Under the pieces are notes generated by a model, which saw only the letters and a list, made by a program, of their open reading frames with translations, did no database searches and was not told where the DNA came from. Shown here one piece after another: positions 32,225 to 42,700 of a stretch of 64,000 nucleotides of DNA. The translations under genes and the position numbers were made by a program. The first letter of the stretch is position 1. Each line of letters opens with the position of its first letter. Location of the stretch: positions 39,239 to 103,238 of the forward strand of contig NZ_JFYN01000004.1 in the NCBI RefSeq assembly GCF_000631985.1. The letters are read 5' to 3'. The DNA comes from Pseudomonas sp. RIT288. Lineage in GTDB: Bacteria; Pseudomonadota; Gammaproteobacteria; Pseudomonadales; Pseudomonadaceae.

Positions 32225-32300
32225 CTGTAGGAGCTGCCGAAGGCTGCGATCTTTTGATCTTTAAAAGCAAAAGATCGCAGCCTGCGGCAGCTCCTACAGG
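32225..32300. repeat. Inverted repeat, GTAGGAGCTGCCG family
   Basis: CTGTAGGAGCTGCCGAAGGC then TGCGATCTTTTG (32225-32257) pairs with its complement CAAAAGATCGCAGCCTGCGG then CAGCTCCTACAG (about 32268-32300). Relatives are at 25883, 49924, 63818 and 63924. It sits 37 nt before the gspE start and could attenuate downstream expression. Confidence 0.88.
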
Positions 32301-32336
32301 GGATCGCATTGCCACAGGGATTGGGGATGGCATGCG

Positions 32337-33743
32337 ATGAGTTCACTTCCCTACGCCTGGGCCAAGGCCCAACGCATTCTGTTGTGCGACGGGGTGCTGA
32401 CCGTGTGCCCATCGACGCCAGGCTGGTCGATCAGCGAGGTGCGGCGGCAGTTCGGTGAAACGTCGCTCAAGCGCGTGCGCGATGACGAACTCGATGGTCT
32501 GCTCGCCACGGCCTACGCCGACACCGGCAGCGCCGCCGCTGTGGTTGGCGCAGCAGAAAACGAAGTCGATCTCGACCGGCTGATGCAGGACATGCCGGAA
32601 ATCACCGACCTGCTCGACACTCAGGACGGCGCGCCGGTGATCCGCATGATCAACGCCTTGCTGACCCAGGCTGCACGCGATGAGGCCAGCGACATTCATA
32701 TCGAACCGTTCGAAACCCATTCGGTGGTGCGCTACCGGGTCGACGGCACCCTGCGCGACGTGGTCTCGCCGCGCAAGGCGTTGCACGGTGCGCTGGTGTC
32801 GCGGATCAAGATCATGGCCCAACTCGACATCGCCGAAAAACGCCTGCCGCAGGACGGTCGTATCGCGCTGCGCGTGGCCGGGCGACCGATCGACATTCGC
32901 GTTTCAACGGTCCCCACCGGGCATGGCGAGCGGGTGGTGATGCGTTTGCTCGACAAGCAGGCCGGGCGCCTGCACCTGGAAACCCTCGGCATGGACGCGC
33001 AGGTGCTGGCCAAACTCGATCACCTGATCCGCCAGCCCCACGGCATCGTACTGGTCACCGGCCCCACCGGCAGCGGCAAAACCACCAGCCTCTATGCGGC
33101 GCTGGCGCGACTGGATGCCAGCACCAGCAACATCCTCACCGTCGAAGACCCGGTGGAATACGACCTGCCGGGGATCAGCCAGATTCAGGTCAACGCCAAG
33201 ATCGACATGACCTTCGCCCTGGCATTGCGGGCGATTCTGCGTCAGGACCCGGACATCATCATGATCGGCGAGATCCGCGACCTGGAAACCGCACAAATCG
33301 CCGTGCAGGCTTCGCTCACCGGTCACCTGGTGCTGGCGACGCTGCACACCAACGACGCGGTGTCGGCGGTCAACCGCTTGATCGACATGGGTGTCGAGCC
33401 GTTTCTGCTGGCCTCGTCGATGCTCGGGGTGTTGGCTCAGCGGCTGGTGCGACGGCTGTGCAAGGAGTGCAAACAGGAAGACCCGGCAGCCCCGGGCACC
33501 TGGCGACCGGTGGGCTGCGCCGCATGCAACCATACCGGCTACAGCGGCCGCACCGGCATCCACGAATTGTTCTGCATCGACGACGACATCCGCACCCTGA
33601 TTCATCAAGGGGCAGGGGAGCAGGCCTTGCGTGCGGCGGCGGCCAAGGCCGGGATGTTCAGTCTGCGCGAGGACGGTGAGCGCTGGATTCGCAGCGGTGC
33701 CACCGCCCCTGAAGAAATCCTCCGTGTGACCCGGGACGCCTGA
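32337..33743 (+). CDS. hxcR: Type II secretion ATPase GspE (HxcR-like)
   Basis: A 468-residue ATPase. Walker [11 protein letters not shown], the Asp box [14 protein letters not shown], Walker [13 protein letters not shown] and the His box [20 protein letters not shown] are intact. A zinc-binding tetra-cysteine follows (CKEC ... CAAC). It powers pseudopilus assembly on the cytoplasmic face. The start after GGGGATGGCATGCG has a weak ribosome site; an earlier ATG at 32332 is out of frame. The stop overlaps gspF (TGATG). Confidence 0.95.
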   Translation: MSSLPYAWAKAQRILLCDGVLTVCPSTPGWSISEVRRQFGETSLKRVRDDELDGLLATAYADTGSAAAVVGAAENEVDLDRLMQDMPEITDLLDTQDGAPVIRMINALLTQAARDEASDIHIEPFETHSVVRYRVDGTLRDVVSPRKALHGALVSRIKIMAQLDIAEKRLPQDGRIALRVAGRPIDIRVSTVPTGHGERVVMRLLDKQAGRLHLETLGMDAQVLAKLDHLIRQPHGIVLVTGPTGSGKTTSLYAALARLDASTSNILTVEDPVEYDLPGISQIQVNAKIDMTFALALRAILRQDPDIIMIGEIRDLETAQIAVQASLTGHLVLATLHTNDAVSAVNRLIDMGVEPFLLASSMLGVLAQRLVRRLCKECKQEDPAAPGTWRPVGCAACNHTGYSGRTGIHELFCIDDDIRTLIHQGAGEQALRAAAAKAGMFSLREDGERWIRSGATAPEEILRVTRDA

Positions 33744-34954
33744 TGAATCGCTATCGTTTTGAAGCCGCCGACGCCACCGGCAAGATCGAGTCCGGGCATC
33801 TGGAAGCGGACAGTCAGGGCGCTGCGTTCGGCGTGTTGCGCAGCCGTGGGTTGACCGCGTTGTCGGTGCACAAGGAAAGCAACGTCGCCCAGCATGGCGG
33901 CGGCGGTCTGTTCAGTGCGCGCATGTCGGACAACGACCTGGCCTGGGCCACCCGGCAACTGGCGAGCCTGCTCGGTGCCAGCCTGCCGTTGGAAGCGGCA
34001 CTCAGCGCGACGGTGGAGCAGGCTGAAAAAAAACACATCGCTCACACCCTCAGTGCGGTGCGCGCCGATGTGCGCAGCGGCATGCGTCTGGCCGAGTCAT
34101 TGGCCGCACGGCCACGGGATTTTCCGGAGATCTACCGCGCGTTGATCGCTGCGGGGGAGGAGTCTGGCGATCTGGCGCAGGTCATGGAGCGGCTGGCGGA
34201 TTACATCGAGGAGCGCAACAACCTGCGCGGCAAGATCCTCACCGCTTTCATCTATCCGGGTGTGGTCGGGCTGGTATCGATCGGCATTGTGATTTTCCTG
34301 CTCAGTTACGTGGTGCCGCAGGTGGTCAGCGCCTTTTCCCAAGCGCGGCAGGACTTGCCGGGGCTGACCTTGGCGATGCTCACCGCCAGTGATTTCATTC
34401 GGGCGTGGGGCTGGTTGTGTGCGGCGCTGATCGCCGGCGCTTTCTGGAGCTGGCGCCTGTATCTGCGCAATCCGGCGGCGCGGTTGAGTTGGCATCATCG
34501 GGTGCTGAAATTGCCGCTGATCGGGCGTTTCGTCTTGGGCCTGAACACCGCACGATTCGCCTCGACCCTGGCGATTCTCGGCGGTGCCGGGGTGCCGTTG
34601 TTGCGCGCGCTGGAGGCGGCGCGGCAGACATTATCGAATGATCGACTCAGCCTGAGTGTCAGCGACGCCACGGCCAAGGTTCGCGAAGGGGTGAACCTCG
34701 CGGCGGCGTTGCGGGTGGAGAACGTGTTTCCGCCGGTGCTGATTCACCTGATCGCCAGCGGCGAGAAAACCGGCGCACTGCCGCCGATGCTTGAGCGTGC
34801 GGCGCAAACGCTGTCCCGCGATATCGAACGGCGGGCGATGGGCATGACCGCGTTGCTCGAGCCGCTGATGATTGTAGTGATGGGCGGGGTGGTGCTGGTG
34901 ATTGTGATGGCGGTGTTGTTGCCGATCATTGAGATCAACCAACTGGTCCAGTAG
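33743..34954 (+). CDS. hxcS: Type II secretion platform protein GspF (HxcS-like)
   Basis: A 403-residue polytopic protein with the duplicated GspF domain. The first copy (about 65-190) includes LGASLPLEAALSATVEQAEK and the second (about 270-390) LGGAGVPLLRALEAARQTLS. Three membrane helices are visible, including FIYPGVVGLVSIGIVIFLLS and LMIVVMGGVVLVIVMAVLLP. It forms the inner-membrane core together with GspE and GspL. It is the last hxc gene here and is followed by a REP pair. Confidence 0.94.
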   Translation: MNRYRFEAADATGKIESGHLEADSQGAAFGVLRSRGLTALSVHKESNVAQHGGGGLFSARMSDNDLAWATRQLASLLGASLPLEAALSATVEQAEKKHIAHTLSAVRADVRSGMRLAESLAARPRDFPEIYRALIAAGEESGDLAQVMERLADYIEERNNLRGKILTAFIYPGVVGLVSIGIVIFLLSYVVPQVVSAFSQARQDLPGLTLAMLTASDFIRAWGWLCAALIAGAFWSWRLYLRNPAARLSWHHRVLKLPLIGRFVLGLNTARFASTLAILGGAGVPLLRALEAARQTLSNDRLSLSVSDATAKVREGVNLAAALRVENVFPPVLIHLIASGEKTGALPPMLERAAQTLSRDIERRAMGMTALLEPLMIVVMGGVVLVIVMAVLLPIIEINQLVQ

Positions 34955-34992
34955 TGGTGTGTCTGGTGTTTTGATGGTGTCTGGGCTTGCCC

Positions 34993-35060
34993 ATTCGCGA
35001 GCAGGCTCGCTCCCACAGGGGGAACGCATTTCAAATGTGGGAGCGAGCCTGCTCGCGAAG
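34993..35060. repeat. REP-type inverted repeat
   Basis: ATTCGCGAGCAGGCTCGCTC and, after a 16-nt spacer, its complement GTGGGAGCGAGCCTGCTCGC lie just after gspF. It may terminate the hxc operon. The rest of the 473-nt spacer up to 35427 has no gene. Confidence 0.88.
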
Positions 35061-35277
35061 GGGCCGGTCCGGACAACAAAAAATTCAGACTTTTTTCCAA
35101 GGCTTCAGCATCACCCGAGTCAGGTTTCCCCCATCCTCGGGTTCTCCTTTCTGTCATCTGCAACCACCCCGCAACGGCTGCAGCCAGTTTCAGCCAAACC
35201 CACGATCCAGAGCCCTCGAAATCCCCCGCATACACCCGAGAAAATCCCCTGAAAAACACCGCGCAGCTCCCGAGGTT

Positions 35278-35295
35278 TTTTCCTTTATCTGTCAC
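35278..35295 (+). promoter_or_regulatory. Candidate Pho box before DING-protein gene
   Basis: TTTTCCT-TTAT-CTGTCAC matches the CTGTCAT-AWAW-CTGTCAY PhoB consensus at 14 of 18 positions, with a perfect right half. It is about 133 nt upstream of the ATG. Phosphate control is known for DING proteins and the Hxc system. Confidence 0.45.
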
Positions 35296-35427
35296 TGGAA
35301 GCTGCGAATTTCTCAGTGCGACTTAACCACAGACCCCGCTTGCGAAGGTCAGCGGTGAGTCTTTCCAGCGTCATGCAAGACCCCTGAAAACCTGTGTTCA
35401 CAACCATCGTTGAAAAGGAGATTCTTC

Positions 35428-36540
35428 ATGTTCAAGCGCACTCTGATCGCCGCTTCCCTGACCGTCGCCGCCCTGGCTTCCGCTCAAGCCATGGCCGTTA
35501 CCGGTGGTGGCGCCACTCTGCCAGCCGCTCTGTACAAAGGTTCGGCCGACAGCATCCTGCCAGCCAGCTTCAGCTACGCCGCCGTGGGTAGCGGGGCCGG
35601 CAAGACCGCTTTCCTGACCAACAACCCGGCCGGCTTCAGCACCACCGGCACCGTGCACTTCGCCGGTAGCGACTCGATCCTCAGCGCTGCGGAAATCAGC
35701 ACCTACAACACCACTTACGGCGCTTCGTACGGCCCGCTGATTCAACTGCCTTCGGTGGCCACTTCGGTTGCCATCCCGTACAAAAAAGCCGGCCAGACCG
35801 CGCTGAACCTGACCAGCGCTCAGCTGTGCGATGCGTTCTCCGGTGCCAAAACCACTTGGGGCCAGCTGCTCGGCACGTCCGACACCACGCCGATTCGCGT
35901 TGTTTACCGCAACGTCTCCAGCGGCACTTCGGAAATCCTCAGCCGTCACTTGAACTCGGTCTGCCCGACTCAGTTCGCCACCAGCTCCACCTTCACCAAC
36001 GCGCGTCTGCCAGCCGGTTCGGCACTGCCGTCGAACTGGGTCGGCGTCGCCAACACTTCTGATGTCGCCACTACCGTGAACGCGGTTGACGGCTCGATCG
36101 GTTACGTCGGTCCGGACGGTGTCGACGCTACCAGCAACGCTGTTGTTGCTCGCGTCAACGGTGTTCAGCCAACTTCGCTCAACGTCACGCTGGCACTGTC
36201 GTCGGTGTCGGCTCCTTCGACGCCAGCCCAGGCTGCAAACCCTGCCAACTGGTCGCCAGTGGTGGCTAACCCGGCTTCGGGTTACAAACTGGCTGCCTAC
36301 ACCAACTTCATTTTCGGTCAGTGCTACAAGGATGCAAACGTGGCCGCGGCCGTCAAAGCCTTCCTGACCACCCACTACAGCAACCCGGGCAACAACACCG
36401 CGACGCAGGCTCACAAATTCGTCGCTGTGCCTAACGCCTGGAAAACCGCTGTGACCGCCAACTTCGTCACCAACTCTTCGGGCAACAACCTGGACATCAA
36501 CAACGCCAGCGTCTGCAACGCTATCGGTCGTCCTTTGTAA
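35428..36540 (+). CDS. DING / PstS-like phosphate-binding protein, likely Hxc substrate
   Basis: A 370-residue secreted protein. The signal peptide MFKRTLIAASLTVAALASAQ-AMA precedes mature VTGGGATLPAALYKGSAD, close to the DINGGGATLP start that names DING proteins. PstS-type features include GVGSGAGK-like AAVGSGAGKTAFL, VHFAGSDSILS and RNVSSGTSEILSRHL (phosphate-loop-like). It ends with an unusually Asn/Thr-rich tail. AAAAGGAG precedes ATG 35428. In P. aeruginosa such proteins are secreted through Hxc, which fits its position right after the hxc genes. A perfect terminator follows. Confidence 0.88.
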   Translation: MFKRTLIAASLTVAALASAQAMAVTGGGATLPAALYKGSADSILPASFSYAAVGSGAGKTAFLTNNPAGFSTTGTVHFAGSDSILSAAEISTYNTTYGASYGPLIQLPSVATSVAIPYKKAGQTALNLTSAQLCDAFSGAKTTWGQLLGTSDTTPIRVVYRNVSSGTSEILSRHLNSVCPTQFATSSTFTNARLPAGSALPSNWVGVANTSDVATTVNAVDGSIGYVGPDGVDATSNAVVARVNGVQPTSLNVTLALSSVSAPSTPAQAANPANWSPVVANPASGYKLAAYTNFIFGQCYKDANVAAAVKAFLTTHYSNPGNNTATQAHKFVAVPNAWKTAVTANFVTNSSGNNLDINNASVCNAIGRPL

Positions 36541-36561
36541 GCTCGCGCGGTCGTAACACTG

Positions 36562-36596
36562 ATGACGGCAACCTTTGGGTTGCCGTCATTTTTTTT
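36562..36596 (+). terminator. Rho-independent terminator after the DING-protein gene
   Basis: ATGACGGCAACC (36562-36573), a 4-nt loop, GGTTGCCGTCAT (36578-36589), then a run of eight T. Perfect 12-bp stem. Confidence 0.95.
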
Positions 36597-36616
36597 GGCT
36601 CGAATACACGCCGAAC

Positions 36617-36634
36617 ATGAAGTTTGTGTGACAT
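36617..36634 (+). promoter_or_regulatory. Candidate (weak) Pho box before pdtA
   Basis: ATGAAGT-TTGT-GTGACAT matches the reverse-orientation PhoB consensus RTGACAG-WTWT-ATGACAG at about 12 of 18 positions, with 11-bp repeat spacing. It is ~100 nt upstream of the chosen pdtA start. PdtA is known to be phosphate-starvation induced in P. aeruginosa. Confidence 0.3.
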
Positions 36635-36731
36635 CCGTTCGGTCGCGCCCTTCGCCAACGGCCTATGTCGTAACAGCAGGTTTTTGCGCGCCTGCGGCCA
36701 TATGTGGCAATCAAAAAAGGATCTCGTAGTG

Positions 36732-39700
36732 ATGCTCGCTCGCCCATCCCGTCGTCGTACCAACGTTCTGTCCTCCAAGCGTGAAACCGTCGAGCCGTCG
36801 TTATGGCTGCTCAAGCCGTTGGCGCACGCGGTGGCATTGTGTCTGGTGGCGGGCAGTGCGCAGGCGCAGACGGCGTTCAGTTCGGGCTGGTTTGCCGCCA
36901 AGGGCGCAGCCCAACAGGCTGCAGCGGCACGTCCGAGCGTGGGCGGCTTGCCGGGCATGACACCGCCGCTGGCCCAGCAGCAGAAGGCCAATGCGCAGTT
37001 GCAGCGCTCGATTCAGACCCTGAACAACACCGTCGCGGCGATTGCTGCGCAACAGGCGGCGCAGGCTGCCGGGCGTGCCGCCGCATTGGGCACGGTGCAG
37101 TTTGTACCGGACGGCCTCGGCGAGGGTGGCTTGAAGGTCGACAACAGCCTGACCCAGGGCTGGCTGAACGCCAAGGGCCCGCAGCAGACTCAAGTCGATG
37201 GCAAGACCACGGTGAAGATCGAGCAGACCGCCGACAAGGCGATCCTCAATTGGGAGACTTTCAACGTCGGCCGCAACACCACGGTCGATTTCGCCCAGCA
37301 GTCGAATTGGGCAGTGCTCAACCGCGTCAACGACCCGAACGCACGGGCCAGCCAGATCCAGGGCCAGATCAAAGGCGACGGCACGGTGATGCTGATCAAC
37401 CGCAACGGCATCGTCTTCAGCGGCAGCAGTCAGGTCAACGTGCGCAACCTGGTGGCCGCTGCCGCCAACATCACCGATATCCAGTTCCGCGACCGGGGTC
37501 TGTATTTCGACAGCACCGGCAGTCAGCCGACCTTCACCGATGCGGCCGGCAAAGTGCTGGTGGAGCGCGGAGCGTCGATTGAAACCCACAAGCCGGCGGC
37601 TTCCACCGATGCCGGCGGCTATGCGCTGCTGCTCGGCAATGAAGTGCGGAACGACGGCAGCATCAACTCCGTCAAGGGCCAGACCGTGCTCGCCGCCGGT
37701 GACCGTTTCTACATCCGCAAGGGCTCGGGCACCGAGGGTAATGCGCTGTCCACCACCTTCGGCAACGAAGTCATTCCCGGCTTCAAGGTCGGTGCCGTGG
37801 CGGGCAACGTCACCAACAACGGCTTGATCCAGTCCGCCACCGGCGACATCACCCTGACCGGTCATGAGGTGGTGCAGAACGGTGTGTTGCTCGCCAGCAC
37901 TTCAGTGGCGACGCGGGGCACGATTCACCTGACCAACCCGAGCACCGACAGCAGCGGCAGCGTCACGCTGGGGCAGGGCAGCGCCACGGCCATCATGCTC
38001 GACAGCAGTGACCTGACCGCCCTCGACAGCCAGCATCAGGCCGCGCTGACGGGCGTCACGGCCAATAACCGGGTCCGTAGCGACCAGTCACGCGTCGAGA
38101 TCCAGAGCGGCGGCACTGTCGAGTTCCAGAGCGGCTCGATCACCCTGGCCACCGGCGGTCAGGTCGCGGTCAATGCACAACGCCGCAGCCTGGTGCGCGA
38201 CGGCGCAATGATCGATGTGTCCGGCGCCCTCGGCGTCAAAGTGGCAATGGAAAACAACAGCATCAAGATCAACGTGCAGGGTAACGAGCAGCGCGATGCC
38301 TCGGTCAACCGCGAGAAAGGCGCGCTCAACAGCAATGACATCTGGGTCGATGTGCGCGATCTGGTGTATGTGCCGGCGGGCACTAACGGTTATGCCACCG
38401 ATCGCTGGTACACCGCCGGTGGTCTGCTGGAAGTCGGCGGTTATCTCGGCACCCAAGGGCACAGTGTCGGCGAGTGGATGGCTCAGGGCGGCACAGTGAG
38501 TTTTGCCGGTAACGACGTGGTCACAGAAAGAGGTTCGTTGATCAACCTGTCCGGCGGCACCCTGGATGTGCAAAGCGGCGAGATCCGCCAGAGCTGGCTG
38601 CGTGGCACCGACGGCAAGTTGTATGAAGTGTCGCGTGCGCCGGGGGACCTGCTCTACACCGGCCTCTACAAAGGTTATGAAGACAGCAGTGAACGCTGGG
38701 GGCAGACCAGTTATTACTACAGCCCGCTGATTGCCCCGCGCTCGCGTTTCGAGTCGGGTTACACCGTGGGTCGCGACGCCGGACAACTGGTGATCGCCAC
38801 GGCCAATGCGGTCCTCGACGGGCAAATGATCGGCGAGGTGTATCAGGGCGAACGGCAGAACCAGGCGCCGAAACCGGTGCTCGACGGCTATCAGCAGAGC
38901 CAGACCGCGTTGGCCCGGCGTGCGCAGTTGATTGTCGGCAGTTACTACCCGACCTTCGTCGCGGCGTCGAATGGCCTGCTCTACACCCTCAATCCATTGC
39001 TCGATCAGGTGCAGATCGGTGGCGCGCGCCCGGTTGCCGGAAATGATCCGAACCTCACCGGCGCGGTGTCCGATACCCGCAAGGGCAAGCTGTATCTTGA
39101 TAACGATCAGCTCAGCGGGTTCCGCCTCGGTGCGCTCAAGGTTTCGGCCAAGGATCAGATCGCCGTTGACGGGGCGCTGTCGGTCGATAGCGGTGGCGAC
39201 ATCACTCTGTACGCCCCGGATGTTCAGATCGGCGCCGACCTGACTGCTCGCGGTGGCAGTCTGCGTCTGGGCAACGTACTCAATCAGTTCAATGGTGGCG
39301 CAAACACCGACACTCGCCTGGCGGCCAAAGCCGAAAAAACGACGCAAACCCGCATCGCCGAGGGCGTGCATCTCGACACCCGAGGGCTGTGGAGCAACCT
39401 GCGCACCAACCCGGACGATAACGCCAGCCTCGCGTATCTGAACGGTGGCCTGATATCGATCCGCAGCAGCGTTGATATCGACGTCGCTGCCGGCAGCCTG
39501 CTCGACGTTTCTTCCGGTGGCGCCATACTCGCCAATGGCAAGACCCGGGGCGGCAAGGGCGGTGATTTGACGCTGGAGTCCAGTGCCATTTCCGCACCTG
39601 GCAAAACCCGTATGAACCTCGATGGCGAACTACGCGGTTACGGCGTCACAGGCGGCGGCACCTTGATGGTGCAGGCCAACGGAATTCTCGTTGGTCCGAC

Positions 39701-42700
39701 GGATAAAGCCCTGGCAGACAACATCCTGCAACTGTCCACCGACCTGTTCAGCAAGGGGTTCTCCGCCTACAACCTGATCGGTCTCAGCGGGCTCGACGTC
39801 GCCGAAGGCGCCGCGATTGATGTGACCCTACCGGTGTACCGTTTCGGTGATGCGGCACCCAACCAGGTCAGTGGCGTCGATCCGCGAACGGCGCTGGAGC
39901 TGTGGACACCGACGCTGTTCCAGGAAAACCCGACCAAGGGCGTGCTGACCCAACGCGCCGGTGCCAGCCTGTCACTGCAAGGTGGCGCGACGCTGGTCGG
40001 TCTGATAGACGCGGCCAACAGCCCGTTGACCCTGGGCCGTGGCTCGCGCATCAGCGTCGACCCGGGGCAGAGCATCAAGCTGCGTGGTGCCGGGCAGATC
40101 ACCGTCGACGGTGAACTGAATGCCTGGGGCGGCACGATCGATATTCGTCAGCAACAATTCGGCTCGATCCAGCCGGCCACTTCGATTCAAACGGCGGAAC
40201 CGAACGCACATGACCGCTCGATCTGGATCGGCGAGCAGGCCGTGCTGGATGTCGCCGGGCGTGCGAATACGGCGGCCGACACCCTGGGCCGCACTTACGG
40301 GCAGGTCGGCAAGGGCGGCAGCATCATCATCGGCGGCGAGATCGATTCGAAACTGGCAACCGCCACGGCTGCCGATGCCTACGTGATTGTGCGTCCGGGC
40401 GCGCGGCTGGATGCCTCGGGCACCGAGGCCGTTCTGGATATCGCCGGTCAAGGCCCGACTCGTATCGCAACGGACGGCGGGCGCATCAGTTTGAGTTCTT
40501 ATAACGGTCTTTTCGTTGAAGGCAACTTGCGTGCGGCGGCGGGTGGCGTCGGGGCGGCGGGTGGTCGTCTGGAACTGGCGCTGGAGACGCCGTTGTATTC
40601 CGATTCGGCGAGCAACGCGGTGCGCTCGCCGAGGGAAATGATCATTGGTCAAGCGGCAGGAAACGAGCGGCTGCCCGCGAATCTGCAACCCGGCGAAGGC
40701 GCCGATGGCTTGCGTTACGGTCAAGCCCGTTTGAGTGCCGATGGCTTGATGACGGGCGGTTTCGACAATCTCAGCCTGCTGAGCAACGGTCTGTTGTCGT
40801 TTGACGGTGACGTCAATCTGCGCATGAACCAGAGCCTCAGTCTCTTCGCCGGAGCTCTGTCTCTTGCCGAGAATTCCAAAGGCTCGGCACGGGTTGATTT
40901 GAGTGCTCCATACCTGCGTCTTTCAGGGGTGGGCACCTACTTTGCCGGCTTCAGCATGATGCGCCCACGGTTGCTCCCTGGCCCGACGGCCCGATTGTCT
41001 GACGCGACGTTCAATGCCTCCGCGAACTTGTTGGACGTAGGCAATGGCCTGTCCTTCGGGACTCAGGGTTCGATCCTGCAACGGCAGGCGCCGGCCGTTG
41101 AATACAGCCGTCGGGCTTTCGGTCTGGTGAGCCTCGACAGCAGCGGCGACCTGCGCTTCCTCGCGCCGAATGATGGCGCGGAGAAAACCAGGCTGTGGAC
41201 GCCGGGCGACTTGAACCTCGGTGCGGCGCAGATCTATCCCGCCACCGGTATTCAGGCTGAGGTGCGTGCCGGTTATCAGGGCGCCGTTCCGGTTTCTCAA
41301 CACACCTTGCGGATCAGCGGCCACGGAGCTGCACCGGCTGCAGTGCCGTACTCGGCATTCGGAACGCTGATTCTTTCTGCCGCCGACATCGAACAGGGCG
41401 GTGTCTTGCGTGCACCGCTGGGCAAGATCGTATTGGGTGACGATTTGCTCAGCACCACTCACGAGGTTCGTCTCCTGCCGGGCAGTCTGACTTCGGTCAG
41501 CGGCGCCGGTCTGGTCATGCCGTACGGCGGCACCACGGACGGTATCGACTATCGCTACAACGGCAAATCCGTGATGCTCAACGGGATCACTGGCGAAACA
41601 TCAGGCGTGTCGATCGGCACGCAGTACGCGGATGTGCAGAGCGGCGCGGTCATCGACCTGTCCGGCGGTGGCGATCTGCGTGGCGCCGGTTTCGTGTCCG
41701 GTCGCGGGGGTTCCACCGATGCACGTTTCAACCCGCTGGTGCGCAATGCGGCTGACGGCACCTTCAGCCTGCCGGGGCTGGCGAGCAACCCGGTGTATGC
41801 CATCGTGCCCGGCAACCAGAGCAGCTATGCGCCGATGCTGGCCGAAGCGGGTGCGGTCGATCCGCGCATTGGCCAGCAGCTCACCATTGGCACCGGGGTG
41901 CCGGGGTTGGCGGCGGGTACTTACACACTGTTGCCGTCAACGTTTGCCCTGATGCCTGGTGCGTTCCGGGTTGAGGTAAACGGTCAGGCAGCACCCGGCG
42001 TGACAACGGGGGCGTTGCCACTGCGCAATGGTTCATGGACCAGCAGCGGGCAGCTGTCGATTGCCAATACCGGCCTGCGTGACAGCCTGGCCAGTCAGGT
42101 GATTCTCACGTCAGCCGATGTGTTGCGTCGTTACTCGCAGTACAACGAAACCGGTTTCTCTCAATTCATCCAGAGCGACGCCGCCCGGCGCGGTGTGCCA
42201 CGCGCGCTGGCACCAATGGACGGCAAGATACTGGATCTGCGCCTGGTCCCCGGCGGCAAGCAAGACATCGCTTTGCAGTTCAACGGGCGCACGCTGTTCG
42301 AGGCTGCCGAGGGCGGCATGGCCGGCACGGCGGTGGTACGTGGCGGCAACGCCGGGAGCAGCTTCGAGATACTGGGTGCGGGCCGTGTATCGACACCTGG
42401 TTTCAACGGTGTGTCGCTGTACGCCGACACGCTCAACAGCCTCAACGCGGGGCGGCTGACCATCGGTGCGATGCCGAATATCTTGTACAACACGACCGCT
42501 AACATCATCGGCTTCCTGGGCACGAGTGAAAGTATTGTCTTGCGTGAAGGGGCGATTCTGTCTGCGCCGCAGGTTTTGCTGCGCACCACGTCAACGCTTG
42601 GCGGCATCACGGTCGAGGCGGGGGGGGGGATCAATACGCTGGGGCGTGGCAACGTGGCCTACGACTCGCTGGCCGGTTACGTTTATGAGCCGAAAGGTTC

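Noticed and set aside
34993..35060. Regularly recurring palindromes as a CRISPR array
   Set aside because: The repeats are dispersed singly between genes as inverted pairs, with no direct-repeat/spacer periodicity and no cas genes.
36624..36731. Extended TTG start for pdtA
   Set aside because: The extra 36 codons lie over the candidate Pho box and promoter region. ATG 36732 has an AAGGA and leads directly into the signal peptide.
38088..39371. Long minus-strand open frames within pdtA (also 43587-44888, 36801-37865)
   Set aside because: The pdtA frame is continuous with family features throughout; the reverse frames arise from its GC-rich third positions.
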